Shown piece after piece: positions 32,879-41,135 of a stretch of 64,000 nucleotides of DNA. Under the pieces are notes generated by a model. The model had not been told where the DNA came from and searched no databases. It saw only the letters and a list, made by a program, of their open reading frames with translations. Origin of the DNA: DASUBV01 sp036501025 (GTDB lineage Bacteria; Actinomycetota; Actinomycetes; Streptosporangiales; Streptosporangiaceae); the NCBI GenBank assembly GCA_036501025.1, contig DASYBB010000113.1:33201-97200 (forward strand), written 5' to 3'. Each line of letters begins with the position of its first letter. Within the stretch, counting starts at the first letter, position 1. The position numbers and the translations under genes are program-made.

Positions 32879-34895
32879 CCGGCCGGGCCTGCGGCCCGCG
32901 CCCATCGCTCCGGCCCGGCCGGCCGTGCCCGCCGCTCCGCCCGGGGCCGCCGCGCCCGCGAGCGTGCCGCTGGCCCGGCGCCGTGCGCTGCGGGTCGGCG
33001 TGCCGGCCGCCGTCGGGGTGTACGCCGCGGGCACGCTGCTCGCCGCCTTCGACCTGCCCCCGCTCGCGCTCGGGATCGGGTGCCTGGCCCTGGGCGCGGT
33101 GCTGGTCGTGACGGCCCTGGTGCGGGGCGAGCCGGACCTGCGCACCGCCCACAGCGCGGCCTGCGGGGCCGCGGCGGCGGCCTGGCTGGCGTTCGCGGGC
33201 ACCGCCGCGCCGTGGGCCTGGCCCGCGGCGGCGCTCCTGGTGCTGGCGGCCGCGGCCGGCACCTGGCTCTACCCGCGGATCGTCGAGCGGGAGAACCGCG
33301 CGCAGGAGGAGGCCCGCCGCGCCGCGCTGATCGCCCGCGCGCAGCGCGAGCAGCGCCGGTGGCCCGACCTGCTGGCCCGCATCGGGCATCCCGGCGTGCG
33401 GTTCGCCGGGCGGGAGGACACCCAGGCCGGCTACCTGGTCCACCTGCAGCTGCCGGGGTCGGGCCAGGTCACCTACTCGGCCCTGGTCCCGGCGACGGAG
33501 AAGCTGGAGGTCGCCGCCCGGCTGCGGCACGGCTCGCTGCGGTTCGAGCGCGGCGACCAGGCGCACAAGGTGATCCTGCACGTGGCCGAGCGGGACGTGC
33601 TCGGCGAGACGATCCCGTTCCCGGTCCCGGCGCCGGACGGCGCGGACGTGCTCAGCATCGTGAACCCGATCCCGGTCGGGCTGTACGAGGACGGCCAGGC
33701 CTGCGCGGTGACCCTGCGCGAGATGGCCACCCTGATCGTCGGCCTGCGCGGCACCGGCAAGTCGAACCTGCTGAACGTGCTGCTGGCCCAGCTGTCCCGG
33801 TGCGCGGACGTGCTGATCTTCGCCATCGACCTGAAGGGCGGGCGGATGGCCGCGCCCTGGATCGAGCCGTGGCTCGACGGGCGCAGCCCCCGGCCGGTGG
33901 TCGACTGGCTGGCCACCGACCGGGAGGAAGCCGAGCGCATGCTCCGCGCGCTGCTGCGGGCCGTGCAGGCCCGGTCCCGGTCCGGCAGCGGCGGCGAGAA
34001 GGTCATGCCGTCGGCCCGGCAGCCCGCCATCTTGCTGGTGTGCGACGAGATCGCCGTCATCCTGGGCACGGGCATGGGCGGGCCGCGTTTCGGCGAGGGG
34101 GTCACCAACCTGACCCTGGCCGGCCTGGCCACCCAGCTGGTGATGACGGGGCGGTCCGAGGCGATCGACCTGATCATGGCCACCCAGCGGGGCTCGGTCA
34201 CGATGACCGGGTCGGCCGACCTGAAGTCGCAGTGCGCGCTGCGGGTCGGCCTCGGCGTCTCGTCTGAGGGGGACGCCCGGCTGATCATCCCCGACGACGT
34301 GAAGATCGCGGCTGACCTGGCCCGGCTGCGCCATCCCGGCACGGGGATCGTCCAGCAGGGCAAGCAGGGCCGCGTCCTGCCGGTCAAGTTCTTCCGGATC
34401 GAGCACGAGGCGATCAGCGCGATCGCCGAGCGCGGCAGCCAGATCCGGCCCGGCCCGGACCCGCTGCTGGAGGCGGCGCTGGGCGAGGACTACGCCCGGC
34501 GCTGGGACTACGACCGGGCGCAGAAGATTCCGGGCGTCTCCAGCCGGGCCATGGTCCCGGCCGCGATCGCCGCGCCGGTCCCCGAGCCCGTGCTCGACCC
34601 CGCGCCGGGGGAGCTCGTGCGCAGCCCGGCGGAGGAGGCCGCGCCGGGGCCGCCCGGGCCAGAGCAGGCCGAGCCGGCCCGGCGGCGGATGACCGCCATG
34701 CTCCAGGCGGCCGGGGTCCGGGGGATGACGATCCGCGCCATCGCCGAGCAGCTGGCCGCGGGCGGGCAGGAGGTCGCGCACCAGACCATCTACCGCTGGC
34801 TCAACGAGGAGCTGGTGGCCGGCCGCGCGCAGGACGCCTCCTACGGCCGGTGGAAATGGCGGCCGGGCCGCCCGGCGGACCCGGAACCCGGGTAG
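32859..34895 (+). CDS. Membrane FtsK/SpoIIIE-like DNA translocase with C-terminal winged helix (TraB-like)
   Basis: A 678-residue ATPase. Four hydrophobic helices lie within residues 45-150. The P-loop is GLRGTGKSN with Lys301, and Walker B is LLVCDE with Asp396-Glu397. TMATQRGS-type sensor residues appear as IMATQRGSVTMTGSADLKSQ near 445. The last 70 residues (RRRMTAMLQAAGVRGMTI, EQLAAGGQEVAHQTIYRWL) form a winged helix. This order matches TraB-type conjugation ATPases of streptomycetes as well as FtsK. No integrase, replication gene or relaxase is nearby, so a chromosomal role is equally possible. ATG 32844 is an alternative start. Confidence 0.88.
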   Translation: MLSRISDRPGLRPAPIAPARPAVPAAPPGAAAPASVPLARRRALRVGVPAAVGVYAAGTLLAAFDLPPLALGIGCLALGAVLVVTALVRGEPDLRTAHSAACGAAAAAWLAFAGTAAPWAWPAAALLVLAAAAGTWLYPRIVERENRAQEEARRAALIARAQREQRRWPDLLARIGHPGVRFAGREDTQAGYLVHLQLPGSGQVTYSALVPATEKLEVAARLRHGSLRFERGDQAHKVILHVAERDVLGETIPFPVPAPDGADVLSIVNPIPVGLYEDGQACAVTLREMATLIVGLRGTGKSNLLNVLLAQLSRCADVLIFAIDLKGGRMAAPWIEPWLDGRSPRPVVDWLATDREEAERMLRALLRAVQARSRSGSGGEKVMPSARQPAILLVCDEIAVILGTGMGGPRFGEGVTNLTLAGLATQLVMTGRSEAIDLIMATQRGSVTMTGSADLKSQCALRVGLGVSSEGDARLIIPDDVKIAADLARLRHPGTGIVQQGKQGRVLPVKFFRIEHEAISAIAERGSQIRPGPDPLLEAALGEDYARRWDYDRAQKIPGVSSRAMVPAAIAAPVPEPVLDPAPGELVRSPAEEAAPGPPGPEQAEPARRRMTAMLQAAGVRGMTIRAIAEQLAAGGQEVAHQTIYRWLNEELVAGRAQDASYGRWKWRPGRPADPEPG

Positions 34896-34941
34896 CGGCC
34901 CGCCGCGGAACGGGCGGCTGGCTGCCGGGCCGGCCGGGGTC

Positions 34942-34947
34942 TAGCGT
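34942..34947 (+). promoter_or_regulatory. -10 box TAGCGT, leaderless spacing
   Basis: TAGCGT ends seven bases before the ATG at 34955. Confidence 0.5.
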
Positions 34948-34954
34948 GGCCGCT

Positions 34955-35578
34955 ATGGACGATCCGTCCCTGCGCGTCTCCGACGCTGACCGGGAGCAGG
35001 CCGTCAGCGCGCTGCGCGAGCACCTGCTGGCGGGCCGGCTCACCCTGGAGGAATTCTCCGACCGCGTCGGGGCCGCCCTGCAGGCGCGGGTCGGCACCGA
35101 CCTGGCACAGGCCCAGGCGGGGCTGCCCGCCGTGACGGCGGACGCCGTCCCGCCCCGGCCGGCCCGCTGGTCGGTCGCCCTGCTCAGCCACGTCGAGCGC
35201 CGCGGCCGGATGCGCCTGCGGCGCCGCGCGATGGCGGTCAGCGTCCTCGGCGACCTCGACCTCGACCTGCGCCAGGCCCGGGTCGACCGCCGGGAGACGG
35301 TGATCACCGTGCTGGCCGTGTGCGGCAACGTCGACATCTACGTGCCCGACGCCGTGTACGCCGACGTCAGCGGGATCGCCGTGCTGGGCCACCTCCGGGC
35401 CAAGGGCCAGCCCGCCGCCCGGCCCGACGCCCCGGCCATCCACGTCCGGGTGCTCGGCTGCGCCGGCACCGTCGATGTCTGGCACGTGCCGCACGACCTG
35501 CGGGCCGGCACCTATGACGAGATCATCCGCCAGATGCGGCGGCGGTCGGGTTCGCCTCCGTCCGGTATCCGCCCGTGA
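34955..35578 (+). CDS. DUF1707 protein with LiaF-like C-terminal domain
   Basis: A 207-residue soluble protein. The N-terminal 55 residues are DUF1707 (LRVSDADREQAVSALREHLLAGRLTLEEFSDRV), a SHOCT-like helical pair found widely in actinobacteria. The C-terminal 130 residues form a repetitive beta domain (SVLGDLDLDLRQARVD, VLAVCGNVDIYVPD, VRVLGCAGTVDVW), similar to the cell-wall-stress protein LiaF. Such proteins are linked to envelope-stress sensing, but no sensor kinase is adjacent. The start codon has a -10 box at leaderless spacing. Confidence 0.88.
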   Translation: MDDPSLRVSDADREQAVSALREHLLAGRLTLEEFSDRVGAALQARVGTDLAQAQAGLPAVTADAVPPRPARWSVALLSHVERRGRMRLRRRAMAVSVLGDLDLDLRQARVDRRETVITVLAVCGNVDIYVPDAVYADVSGIAVLGHLRAKGQPAARPDAPAIHVRVLGCAGTVDVWHVPHDLRAGTYDEIIRQMRRRSGSPPSGIRP

Positions 35579-35677
35579 GGCCGTGGCCGGCGCGGGCCGC
35601 GGCGGTGCCCGGCGCAGCTGGCGGCGGCGGTGCCGGCGCGGGCGGCTGCGGGCGGTGCCGGCGGCTGGCGGCGGCGA

Positions 35678-35683
35678 TACCCT
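35678..35683 (+). promoter_or_regulatory. -10 box TACCCT, leaderless spacing
   Basis: TACCCT ends seven bases before the ATG at 35691. The 100 bp upstream are a run of GGCGGTGCCGG-like repeats. Confidence 0.5.
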
Positions 35684-35690
35684 TCGGGCC

Positions 35691-36074
35691 ATGAGCGACG
35701 AGACCCAGGCCGAGAAGGACGCGCGCGTCGCCCGCGCCTTCGCGGCGGCCAGCGTGACTCGCGACGACGCCGGCCCGCGGGCGGACCGCAGCGCGGCCGA
35801 CGTGGTCGAGGGCTACGCGATGGAGCTGCTCGACCACCTGGACGGCAGCGTCCCGCGGGCCCTGTCCGCGGCCCGGGCGGCCTGCCTGGCCGCGGCCGGC
35901 GAAGTCGCGCACCCCGGCCGCTGGCGCACGGCGATGCTGGCCGTGGAGCTGTGCCGCCGCGCCGCCCACCTGGCCGGCCACGACGGCGAGGACCCCGAGC
36001 CCCCGCCGGGCGGGGCGGTGCACCCGGCTGCGGGCCGCGCTGACGCGGCACCCTCGGAGGCGGCCCCTCCTTGA
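35691..36074 (+). CDS. Small hypothetical protein
   Basis: A 127-residue protein I do not recognise. It is acidic at the N-terminus (SDETQAEKDARVARAFAAAS) with helical central sequence (ADVVEGYAMELLDHLDGSV, ARAACLAAAGEVAHPGRWRTAML) and a disordered Pro/Ala tail. There is no signal peptide or membrane helix. A -10 box at leaderless spacing supports the start. It lies alone between the DUF1707 gene and an SDR gene. Confidence 0.68.
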   Translation: MSDETQAEKDARVARAFAAASVTRDDAGPRADRSAADVVEGYAMELLDHLDGSVPRALSAARAACLAAAGEVAHPGRWRTAMLAVELCRRAAHLAGHDGEDPEPPPGGAVHPAAGRADAAPSEAAPP

Positions 36075-36135
36075 TCGCGCCGGATTCTGGCCAGGCGGGG
36101 TACACCAGGTCTCTGCCGCCAGCCGGGCCGGCTGT

Positions 36136-36141
36136 TACGTT
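36136..36141 (+). promoter_or_regulatory. -10 box TACGTT, leaderless spacing
   Basis: TACGTT ends six bases before the ATG at 36148. Confidence 0.55.
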
Positions 36142-36147
36142 CGCGCT

Positions 36148-36957
36148 ATGTCGGTTGTCCTGGTTACTGGCGGCAGCAGCGGAATTGGCCTGGCCATCGT
36201 GCGGCGCCTGGCCGCCGCGGGCCACCAGGTGTTCAGCGCGTCGAGGAACCCCGACCGGCCGGGGCGGCCGGGCGGCGTGACGCCGGTCGCCGTGGACGTG
36301 GGCGACGCGGAGTCGGGCCGCGCGGCGATCGGCGCCGTGGTCGGCGCGGCGGGCCGGCTGGACGTCCTGATCAACAACGCCGGGGCCGGCGCGCCCGGCG
36401 CGCTGGAGGAGATCCCCGACCAGCGGGCGCACGAGATCTTCGAGGTCAACCTGTTCGGGCCGATGCGGCTCGCGGCCGCCGCCGTGCCCGTCATGCGCGC
36501 CGGGGGCGGCGGCCGGATCATCAACGTGACCTCGGGCAACGACACCGTCCCGGCGCCGTTCGCCGGCTGGTACTCGGCCAGCAAGGCGGCCCTGGCCAGC
36601 GCCAGCACCGTGCTGGACGCCGAGGTGCACCAGTTCGGGATCTTCGTGACGGTGGTCGCGCCGGGCCTGTTCCGGACCCCGATGGCCGAGCGGCTGGCCG
36701 ACCCGCTGGACAGCGCGGGCTCCCGCTACGCCGCCGCGCTGACCGCGCTGCCCGGCCGCGGCGCCGCCGCGCTCGAGCACGCCGGCGACCCGGACGAGGT
36801 GGCCCGGGCCATCGAGGCGTGCATCGCGGCCGACGACCCGCCGGCCCGGCTGGTCGTCGGCGGCGACGCCGAGCAGATGATCAAGATGGTGCAGGACGCC
36901 GGCCCCGGCGGCCTGGCCCGCGTGCTGCGTGAGTACGTCGCCGGGCTGGTGCCCTGA
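36148..36957 (+). CDS. SDR-family oxidoreductase
   Basis: A 269-residue classical short-chain dehydrogenase. The cofactor loop is VTGGSSGIGLA (residues 6-16), with NNAGAGAPG near residue 76 and the catalytic pair in WYSASKAAL (Y-x3-K, near 141). The Arg of SASRNPDRPG after the second strand suggests NADP use. It is followed 62 bp later by a TetR gene with its own promoter. The C-terminus (LRVLREYVAGLVP-like) is unremarkable. Substrate not predictable. Confidence 0.92.
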   Translation: MSVVLVTGGSSGIGLAIVRRLAAAGHQVFSASRNPDRPGRPGGVTPVAVDVGDAESGRAAIGAVVGAAGRLDVLINNAGAGAPGALEEIPDQRAHEIFEVNLFGPMRLAAAAVPVMRAGGGGRIINVTSGNDTVPAPFAGWYSASKAALASASTVLDAEVHQFGIFVTVVAPGLFRTPMAERLADPLDSAGSRYAAALTALPGRGAAALEHAGDPDEVARAIEACIAADDPPARLVVGGDAEQMIKMVQDAGPGGLARVLREYVAGLVP

Positions 36958-36984
36958 CCGCCGGGCCGCCTCCGGGCAGCAACC

Positions 36985-37013
36985 GCAACGTTGCCGTTGG
37001 CCCCGCTTAGAAT
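36985..37013 (+). promoter_or_regulatory. TetR promoter with palindromic operator
   Basis: GCAACGTTGC (36985-36994) is a perfect 10-bp palindrome at the expected -35 position. TAGAAT (37008-37013) ends six bases before the ATG at 37020. The regulator could therefore repress itself. Confidence 0.6.
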
Positions 37014-37019
37014 CGGGTC

Positions 37020-37613
37020 ATGGCCTGGGACACCGAGGGGACCCGCCGCCGCCTCCAGGAGGCGGCGACGATCGAGTTCGCCGAGCGCGGACCCGACGGG
37101 ACGACCATGGCCCGCATCGCCGAGCGGGCCGGGATCAACAAGGAGCGCCTGTACAAGTACTTCGGTGACAAGCAGGCCCTGTTCGAGACGGTGCTGTCCG
37201 GCGAGCTCGAGAAACTGGCCGCCGCGGTGCAGCCGCTGGCGGGCGGCCTCGAGGACATCGGCGAGTTCGCCGGGCGCACCTTCGACTACCAGGCGGCGCA
37301 TCCTGAGCTTGTCCGGCTGCTGCTGTGGGAGGGCCTGGCGGGCGGGCCGGTCGCCGACGAGGCGGGCCGCACGGCCCACTACCGGGACAAATCGCGGGCC
37401 TACGCGGCCGCGCAGCGGGCCGGCATCCTCGATGACGACCTCGACCCCGACCACCTGGTGTTCCTGATCATCGGGCTGGCCGCCTGGTGGTTTTCCGTGC
37501 CGCAGCTGGCCCGCATGCTCACCGGCGCCGAAGACACCGACGCGGCCGAGCACGCCCGCCGCCGCGCCACGGTCGTGGCCGCCGCCCAGCGGCTCGCCCG
37601 CCCGCGCGGCTGA
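37020..37613 (+). CDS. TetR-family transcriptional regulator
   Basis: A 197-residue TetR regulator. The N-terminal DNA-binding domain is seen in RRRLQEAATIEFAERGPDG, followed by MARIAERAGINKERLYKYFGDKQALF. The C-terminal ligand domain matches the TetR C-terminal family with conserved AHPELVRLLLWEGLA. Such repressors release DNA on ligand binding. The palindrome in its own promoter and the SDR gene upstream are the nearest candidate targets; the CbbX gene downstream has a separate promoter. Confidence 0.93.
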   Translation: MAWDTEGTRRRLQEAATIEFAERGPDGTTMARIAERAGINKERLYKYFGDKQALFETVLSGELEKLAAAVQPLAGGLEDIGEFAGRTFDYQAAHPELVRLLLWEGLAGGPVADEAGRTAHYRDKSRAYAAAQRAGILDDDLDPDHLVFLIIGLAAWWFSVPQLARMLTGAEDTDAAEHARRRATVVAAAQRLARPRG

Positions 37614-37673
37614 TGGCCGCCCGCCCCTGGTCAGCCGCGTATGCCCCGGCTGTCGCCGGGGCGCTCGCGCCGT

Positions 37674-37679
37674 TACCGT
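37674..37679 (+). promoter_or_regulatory. -10 box TACCGT, leaderless spacing
   Basis: TACCGT ends six bases before the ATG at 37686. Confidence 0.55.
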
Positions 37680-37685
37680 GTAGGC

Positions 37686-38780
37686 ATGTCATCGCCCACC
37701 TGGCCGCGCCCGGGCAAGCTCACCCGCGCGCTGGGGTTCACGGAGCCGGGCGCCCCGGCTCCGGGCCGCGGGCCGGGTGACGGGGGCCGCCCCGGCGACC
37801 GCAGCAGCCCGGGCGGCAAGGACAGCCAGGGCGGCCGGCGCGGCCCGGCGCCCCGCCGCGGCCAGCGGGACCGGCGTGCGCAGCTGGCGCCGGACGCGAC
37901 GGTCACCCTGGAGGGCGAGCGCGCGGCCGCGGGCATCGACGGCATCCTCCGGTCGCTCGACCATGACCTGGTCGGCCTGCTCCCGGTGAAGAAGAAGACC
38001 GAGGAGATCGCGGCCCTGCTCCTGGTCGACCGGCTGCGCCGCCGGTTCGGGCTCGATGCCGCCCGGCCCAGCCTGCACATGTGCTTCACCGGCGCGCCCG
38101 GCACCGGCAAGACCACCGTGGCCCTGCGGATGGCCGGCCTGCTGCACCAGCTCGGCTACCTGGAGCGGGGCCAGCTGGTCCACGCCATGCGCGATGACCT
38201 GGTCGGCGAGTACATCGGGCAGACCGCGCCGAAGACCAAGCACATCCTCAACCGGGCCATGGGCGGCGTGCTGTTCATCGACGAGGCCTACTACCTGTAC
38301 CGGGACACCGACTCCAAGGACTACGGCCAGGAAGCGATCGAGATCCTGCTCCAGGTCATGGAGAACGACCGGGACAAGCTGGTGGTGATCCTGGCCGGCT
38401 ACAAGGACCGGATGGACGTGTTCTTCTCGTCCAATCCCGGCATGAGCTCGCGGATCGCCCACCACCTCGACTTCGGCGAATACCAGCTCGATGAGCTCGT
38501 GGCCATCGGGAAGATCATGCTGGAGGAGGCGAAGTACTACCTCTCGCCGGAAGCCGAGATCGCGTTCCGGGATTACCTCATCCGCCGGATGCAGCAGCCC
38601 CGGTTCGCCAACGCCCGGAGCGTCCGCAACGAGCTGGAGCGGGCCCGGCTGCGGCATGCGCACCGGCTGGCCGGCGAGCCGCTCCTCGCCCGGACCCGCG
38701 ATGACCTGATGCGCATCGAGCCCGCGGACATCCTGGCCAGCGCCGTGTTCTCGCTGCTGGCCGGCGAGCAGCTCCACTAG
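37686..38780 (+). CDS. cbbX: CbbX-type AAA+ protein (red-type RuBisCO activase family), orphan
   Basis: CbbX is an AAA+ ring that pulls on the large subunit of red-type RuBisCO to release inhibitory sugar phosphates. The 364-residue product has a basic, Gly/Pro-rich 75-residue leader not usual for the family. Then come VKKKTEEIAALLLVDRLRRR, Walker A GAPGTGKT with Lys142, the pore-loop segment EYIGQTAPKTK, Walker B VLFIDEA with Asp199-Glu200, and QVMENDRDKLVVILAGYKDR. The C-terminus has ANARSVRNELERARLRHAHR. These are CbbX-specific in combination. No cbbL, cbbS or other Calvin-cycle gene lies in the window. A related but distinct AAA+ (SpoVK-type) is the main alternative. Confidence 0.85.
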   Translation: MSSPTWPRPGKLTRALGFTEPGAPAPGRGPGDGGRPGDRSSPGGKDSQGGRRGPAPRRGQRDRRAQLAPDATVTLEGERAAAGIDGILRSLDHDLVGLLPVKKKTEEIAALLLVDRLRRRFGLDAARPSLHMCFTGAPGTGKTTVALRMAGLLHQLGYLERGQLVHAMRDDLVGEYIGQTAPKTKHILNRAMGGVLFIDEAYYLYRDTDSKDYGQEAIEILLQVMENDRDKLVVILAGYKDRMDVFFSSNPGMSSRIAHHLDFGEYQLDELVAIGKIMLEEAKYYLSPEAEIAFRDYLIRRMQQPRFANARSVRNELERARLRHAHRLAGEPLLARTRDDLMRIEPADILASAVFSLLAGEQLH

Positions 38781-38787
38781 GGCGGCG

Positions 38788-39678
38788 CTAGCTGGTGCGC
38801 CGGTGCAGGAGCCAGACCGCCGCGCCGAGGGCCGCGGCCGCGAGGACCAGGAACAGGCCGCCCTCGATGAGCTGCAGGGGCCAGAACCGGCCGGCCGGCT
38901 GGTAGGTCACGACCAGGTGCGCGGCCCGGGGCACCACGCTGAGCTGCCAGTCGCCGGCGTGGCCGGTGTAGGGCGGCAGCGCGTTGGTGCTGAAATCGCA
39001 GCTGCTGGCGGGGCACGCGACCTGGACGTGGAGGGGCGCCAGGAAGTGGTAGGGCCGGACGTAGGCCTCGATCACGCCCCGGATGACGAGCCACGGGACG
39101 AACGCGGCCACCATGGCGCCGATGCTGTTGCGCAGGAGCAGCCCGGCCAGCACCGCGAGCCCGAACGCGCACAGCAGGTAGCAGGTCGCGGCGACGCCCT
39201 CGTAGTCGAAGGCGTAGGCGAAGTGCCCGGTGAGCCGGTCCATCGGCGCCCGGTACCAGGTGATCACCGCGGTCATCGCCGCGCCCAGGACCACCAGCCC
39301 GCCGGTGACCAGGGCCAGCCTGCTGACCAGCCACCGGGTCCGGGGCACGGTCTGGCTCCAGGCCAGCCGCCAGGTGCCGGTCTCCAGCTCGCGGCCGAGC
39401 AGCGGCGCCCCGACGACGACGCCGGCCAGGCCGGGCAGCAGGATGAGGACCGCCCACGCGGTGGTGTTGACCCCGGTGCCGAACCGGGTGAGGAAGGAGC
39501 CGATGGGCGCCGGGCAGCCCGCGGCCCCGCTGCGCGACAGGCAGGCGGTGAGGCCGTCGGCCCCGGCCGCCGTGCGCATCGTGACGCCGACCGCGACGGC
39601 GAACGCCGCCACCGCGGCGAGCAGCCCGAGGCAGGCCATGGCCTGCGTGCGGTGCTGGCGCCAGGTGACCCACGTCAT
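38788..39678 (-). CDS. ABC transporter permease
   Basis: A 296-residue membrane protein with about six helices (first at residues 13-34, LGLLAAVAAFAVAVGV). A large extracytoplasmic loop carries paired Cys (VACPASSCDFSTNALPP, about residue 225) that may form a disulfide. Its motif LETGTWRLAWSQTVPRTRWL near residue 95 is shared by the ABC-2-like permeases encoded beside YtrA-type GntR regulators. It overlaps the ATPase gene by 4 bp. The cargo is unknown; related systems answer to cell-wall antibiotics. Confidence 0.9.
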   Translation of the reverse strand: MTWVTWRQHRTQAMACLGLLAAVAAFAVAVGVTMRTAAGADGLTACLSRSGAAGCPAPIGSFLTRFGTGVNTTAWAVLILLPGLAGVVVGAPLLGRELETGTWRLAWSQTVPRTRWLVSRLALVTGGLVVLGAAMTAVITWYRAPMDRLTGHFAYAFDYEGVAATCYLLCAFGLAVLAGLLLRNSIGAMVAAFVPWLVIRGVIEAYVRPYHFLAPLHVQVACPASSCDFSTNALPPYTGHAGDWQLSVVPRAAHLVVTYQPAGRFWPLQLIEGGLFLVLAAAALGAAVWLLHRRTS

Positions 39679-40625
39679 CGCGCCGACTCCGTCCCGGTCA
39701 GCGCGGCCGGGACCCGGCCGCCGTCCGCGCCCGCCCCCGGCGGGCGCTGCAGGTAGGCCAGCACGAGCTGCTCGAAGCCGGCCGGCTCGGCCGGCCAGCC
39801 GCGCAGCGGCGCCTCGTCGCGCCGGTCCGGGTCGATGCGGACGAGCACGGTGGAGTGCCGGTCACTGTCGACGCGGCGGACGGGCAGGCCGGGCAGCAGC
39901 GCGTCCGGTAGCCGCCGGGGCACGGTCAGCAGCTGGTGGCCGGCGACCAGGTCGTCGACCGGTCCCGCGACCTGCAGCCGGCCGCCGGCCAGCACCAGCA
40001 GCCAGTCGCACAGCCGGGCCAGCTCGGAGACCACGTGCGAGGCGATGAGGACGGTCAGGCCGGTGCCGGCCGACTCGGCCATCACGTCCCGCATGAACTC
40101 CAGCCGGGCCACCGGGTCCAGGCTGGCCACCGGCTCGTCGAGGACCAGCAGCGGCGCGCGCCGGGCCAGGGCCATGGCCAGCGAGACCTGCGCCTGCTGG
40201 CCGCCCGACAGGGACTTGACCTTCCGCTTCAGCGGGATGCCGAGCGCGGCCAGCCGGCCCGCGGCCAGCGCCTGGTCCCAGACCGGGTTCATCGAGCGGC
40301 CCAGCCGCAGCATGTCCGCGACGCTGAAGTCGCGGTACAGCGGGTGGTCCTGCGCGACGTAACTGACCCGGGCCAGGGCGGCCGCGGCGTGCGCGCGCGA
40401 GGTCTCGCCGAACACCGCCACCGAGCCCTCGGTGGGCGCCAGCAGGCCGGCGATGACGGCCAGCAGGGTGCTCTTGCCGGCCCCGTTCGGGCCGACCAGG
40501 CCCACCACCGACCCGGCCGGCACGGCGAACGTGCAGTCCCGCAGGCCCCAGTGGCGGCCGTAGCGCTTGCCCAGCCGGTCAGCGGCCAGCGCCGGGGCGG
40601 GGCCGCCGGCGTGCACGTCGGTCAT
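39675..40625 (-). CDS. ABC transporter ATP-binding protein
   Basis: A 316-residue ABC ATPase. Walker A is GPNGAGKST (about residue 39), the signature is LSGGQQAQVSLAMALARR (about 138), and Walker B is LLVLDEPVASLDP. The accessory C-terminus (about 220-316) is typical of the single-ATPase efflux systems. Overlaps of 4 bp at both ends join it to the GntR regulator upstream and the permease downstream in one transcript. Confidence 0.95.
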   Translation of the reverse strand: MTDVHAGGPAPALAADRLGKRYGRHWGLRDCTFAVPAGSVVGLVGPNGAGKSTLLAVIAGLLAPTEGSVAVFGETSRAHAAAALARVSYVAQDHPLYRDFSVADMLRLGRSMNPVWDQALAAGRLAALGIPLKRKVKSLSGGQQAQVSLAMALARRAPLLVLDEPVASLDPVARLEFMRDVMAESAGTGLTVLIASHVVSELARLCDWLLVLAGGRLQVAGPVDDLVAGHQLLTVPRRLPDALLPGLPVRRVDSDRHSTVLVRIDPDRRDEAPLRGWPAEPAGFEQLVLAYLQRPPGAGADGGRVPAALTGTESAR

Positions 40626-41011
40626 CCGACCTTCTCCTTCAGGTCCTGGCGGACCACGGCGATGAGGGCCGTCACCGCCTCGTCGTTGAGCCCGGCCTGC
40701 CCGGCGTCGCGCAGCCAGCGCTCCAGCGCGGCCCGCAGCGCCTCGTAGTCGTAGGGCGTGTCCGGGGCCAGGGTGCCGGTGATGAACGTGCCCTGGCCCG
40801 GCCGGCCGCCGGCCAGCCCCTCGTGCTCCAGCTGCCGGTAGGCCTTGACCACCGTGTTCGGGTTGATCGCCAGGTCCCCGGCGACCTCCTTGACGGTCGG
40901 CAGCCGGTCGCCGTGCTGCAGGTAGCCCAGCAGCAGCGACTGCCGCACCTGGTGGACGATCTGCAGGTAGGGCGGGACGCCCGACGCGCCGTCCAGCTGG
41001 AACCGGAACAT
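40622..41011 (-). CDS. GntR-family (YtrA-type) regulator of the ABC operon
   Basis: A 129-residue short GntR protein. The winged helix is seen in PPYLQIVHQVRQSLLLGY, GDRLPTVKEVAGDLAINPN and TVVKAYRQLEHEGL, with wing GRPGQGTFITG. The short C-terminal helical part is typical of the YtrA subfamily, which represses the ABC operon it heads. GAAGAAGG precedes the ATG. On the minus strand TAGAAT lies upstream with TTTTAC 16 bp before it, a plausible promoter between 41035 and 41065. Confidence 0.93.
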   Translation of the reverse strand: MFRFQLDGASGVPPYLQIVHQVRQSLLLGYLQHGDRLPTVKEVAGDLAINPNTVVKAYRQLEHEGLAGGRPGQGTFITGTLAPDTPYDYEALRAALERWLRDAGQAGLNDEAVTALIAVVRQDLKEKVG

Positions 41012-41123
41012 CCGCCTTCTTCCGTCAACCCATTATTCTATGATGCTGGTAAAACAGTAAAAGGCAGCGCCGCCCACTGTCAAGCCGCCGGGACCGAGGG
41101 GGCCCCGCCCGCGGAAACGGCTC

Positions 41124-41129
41124 TACAAT
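41124..41129 (+). promoter_or_regulatory. -10 box TACAAT, leaderless spacing
   Basis: TACAAT, a near-consensus -10, ends six bases before the ATG at 41136. Confidence 0.6.
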
Positions 41130-41135
41130 CCGAAA

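Noticed and set aside
32534..34895. Integrated conjugative element
   Set aside because: No integrase, excisionase, replication gene, attachment-site repeat or tRNA gene was found around the TraB-like gene.
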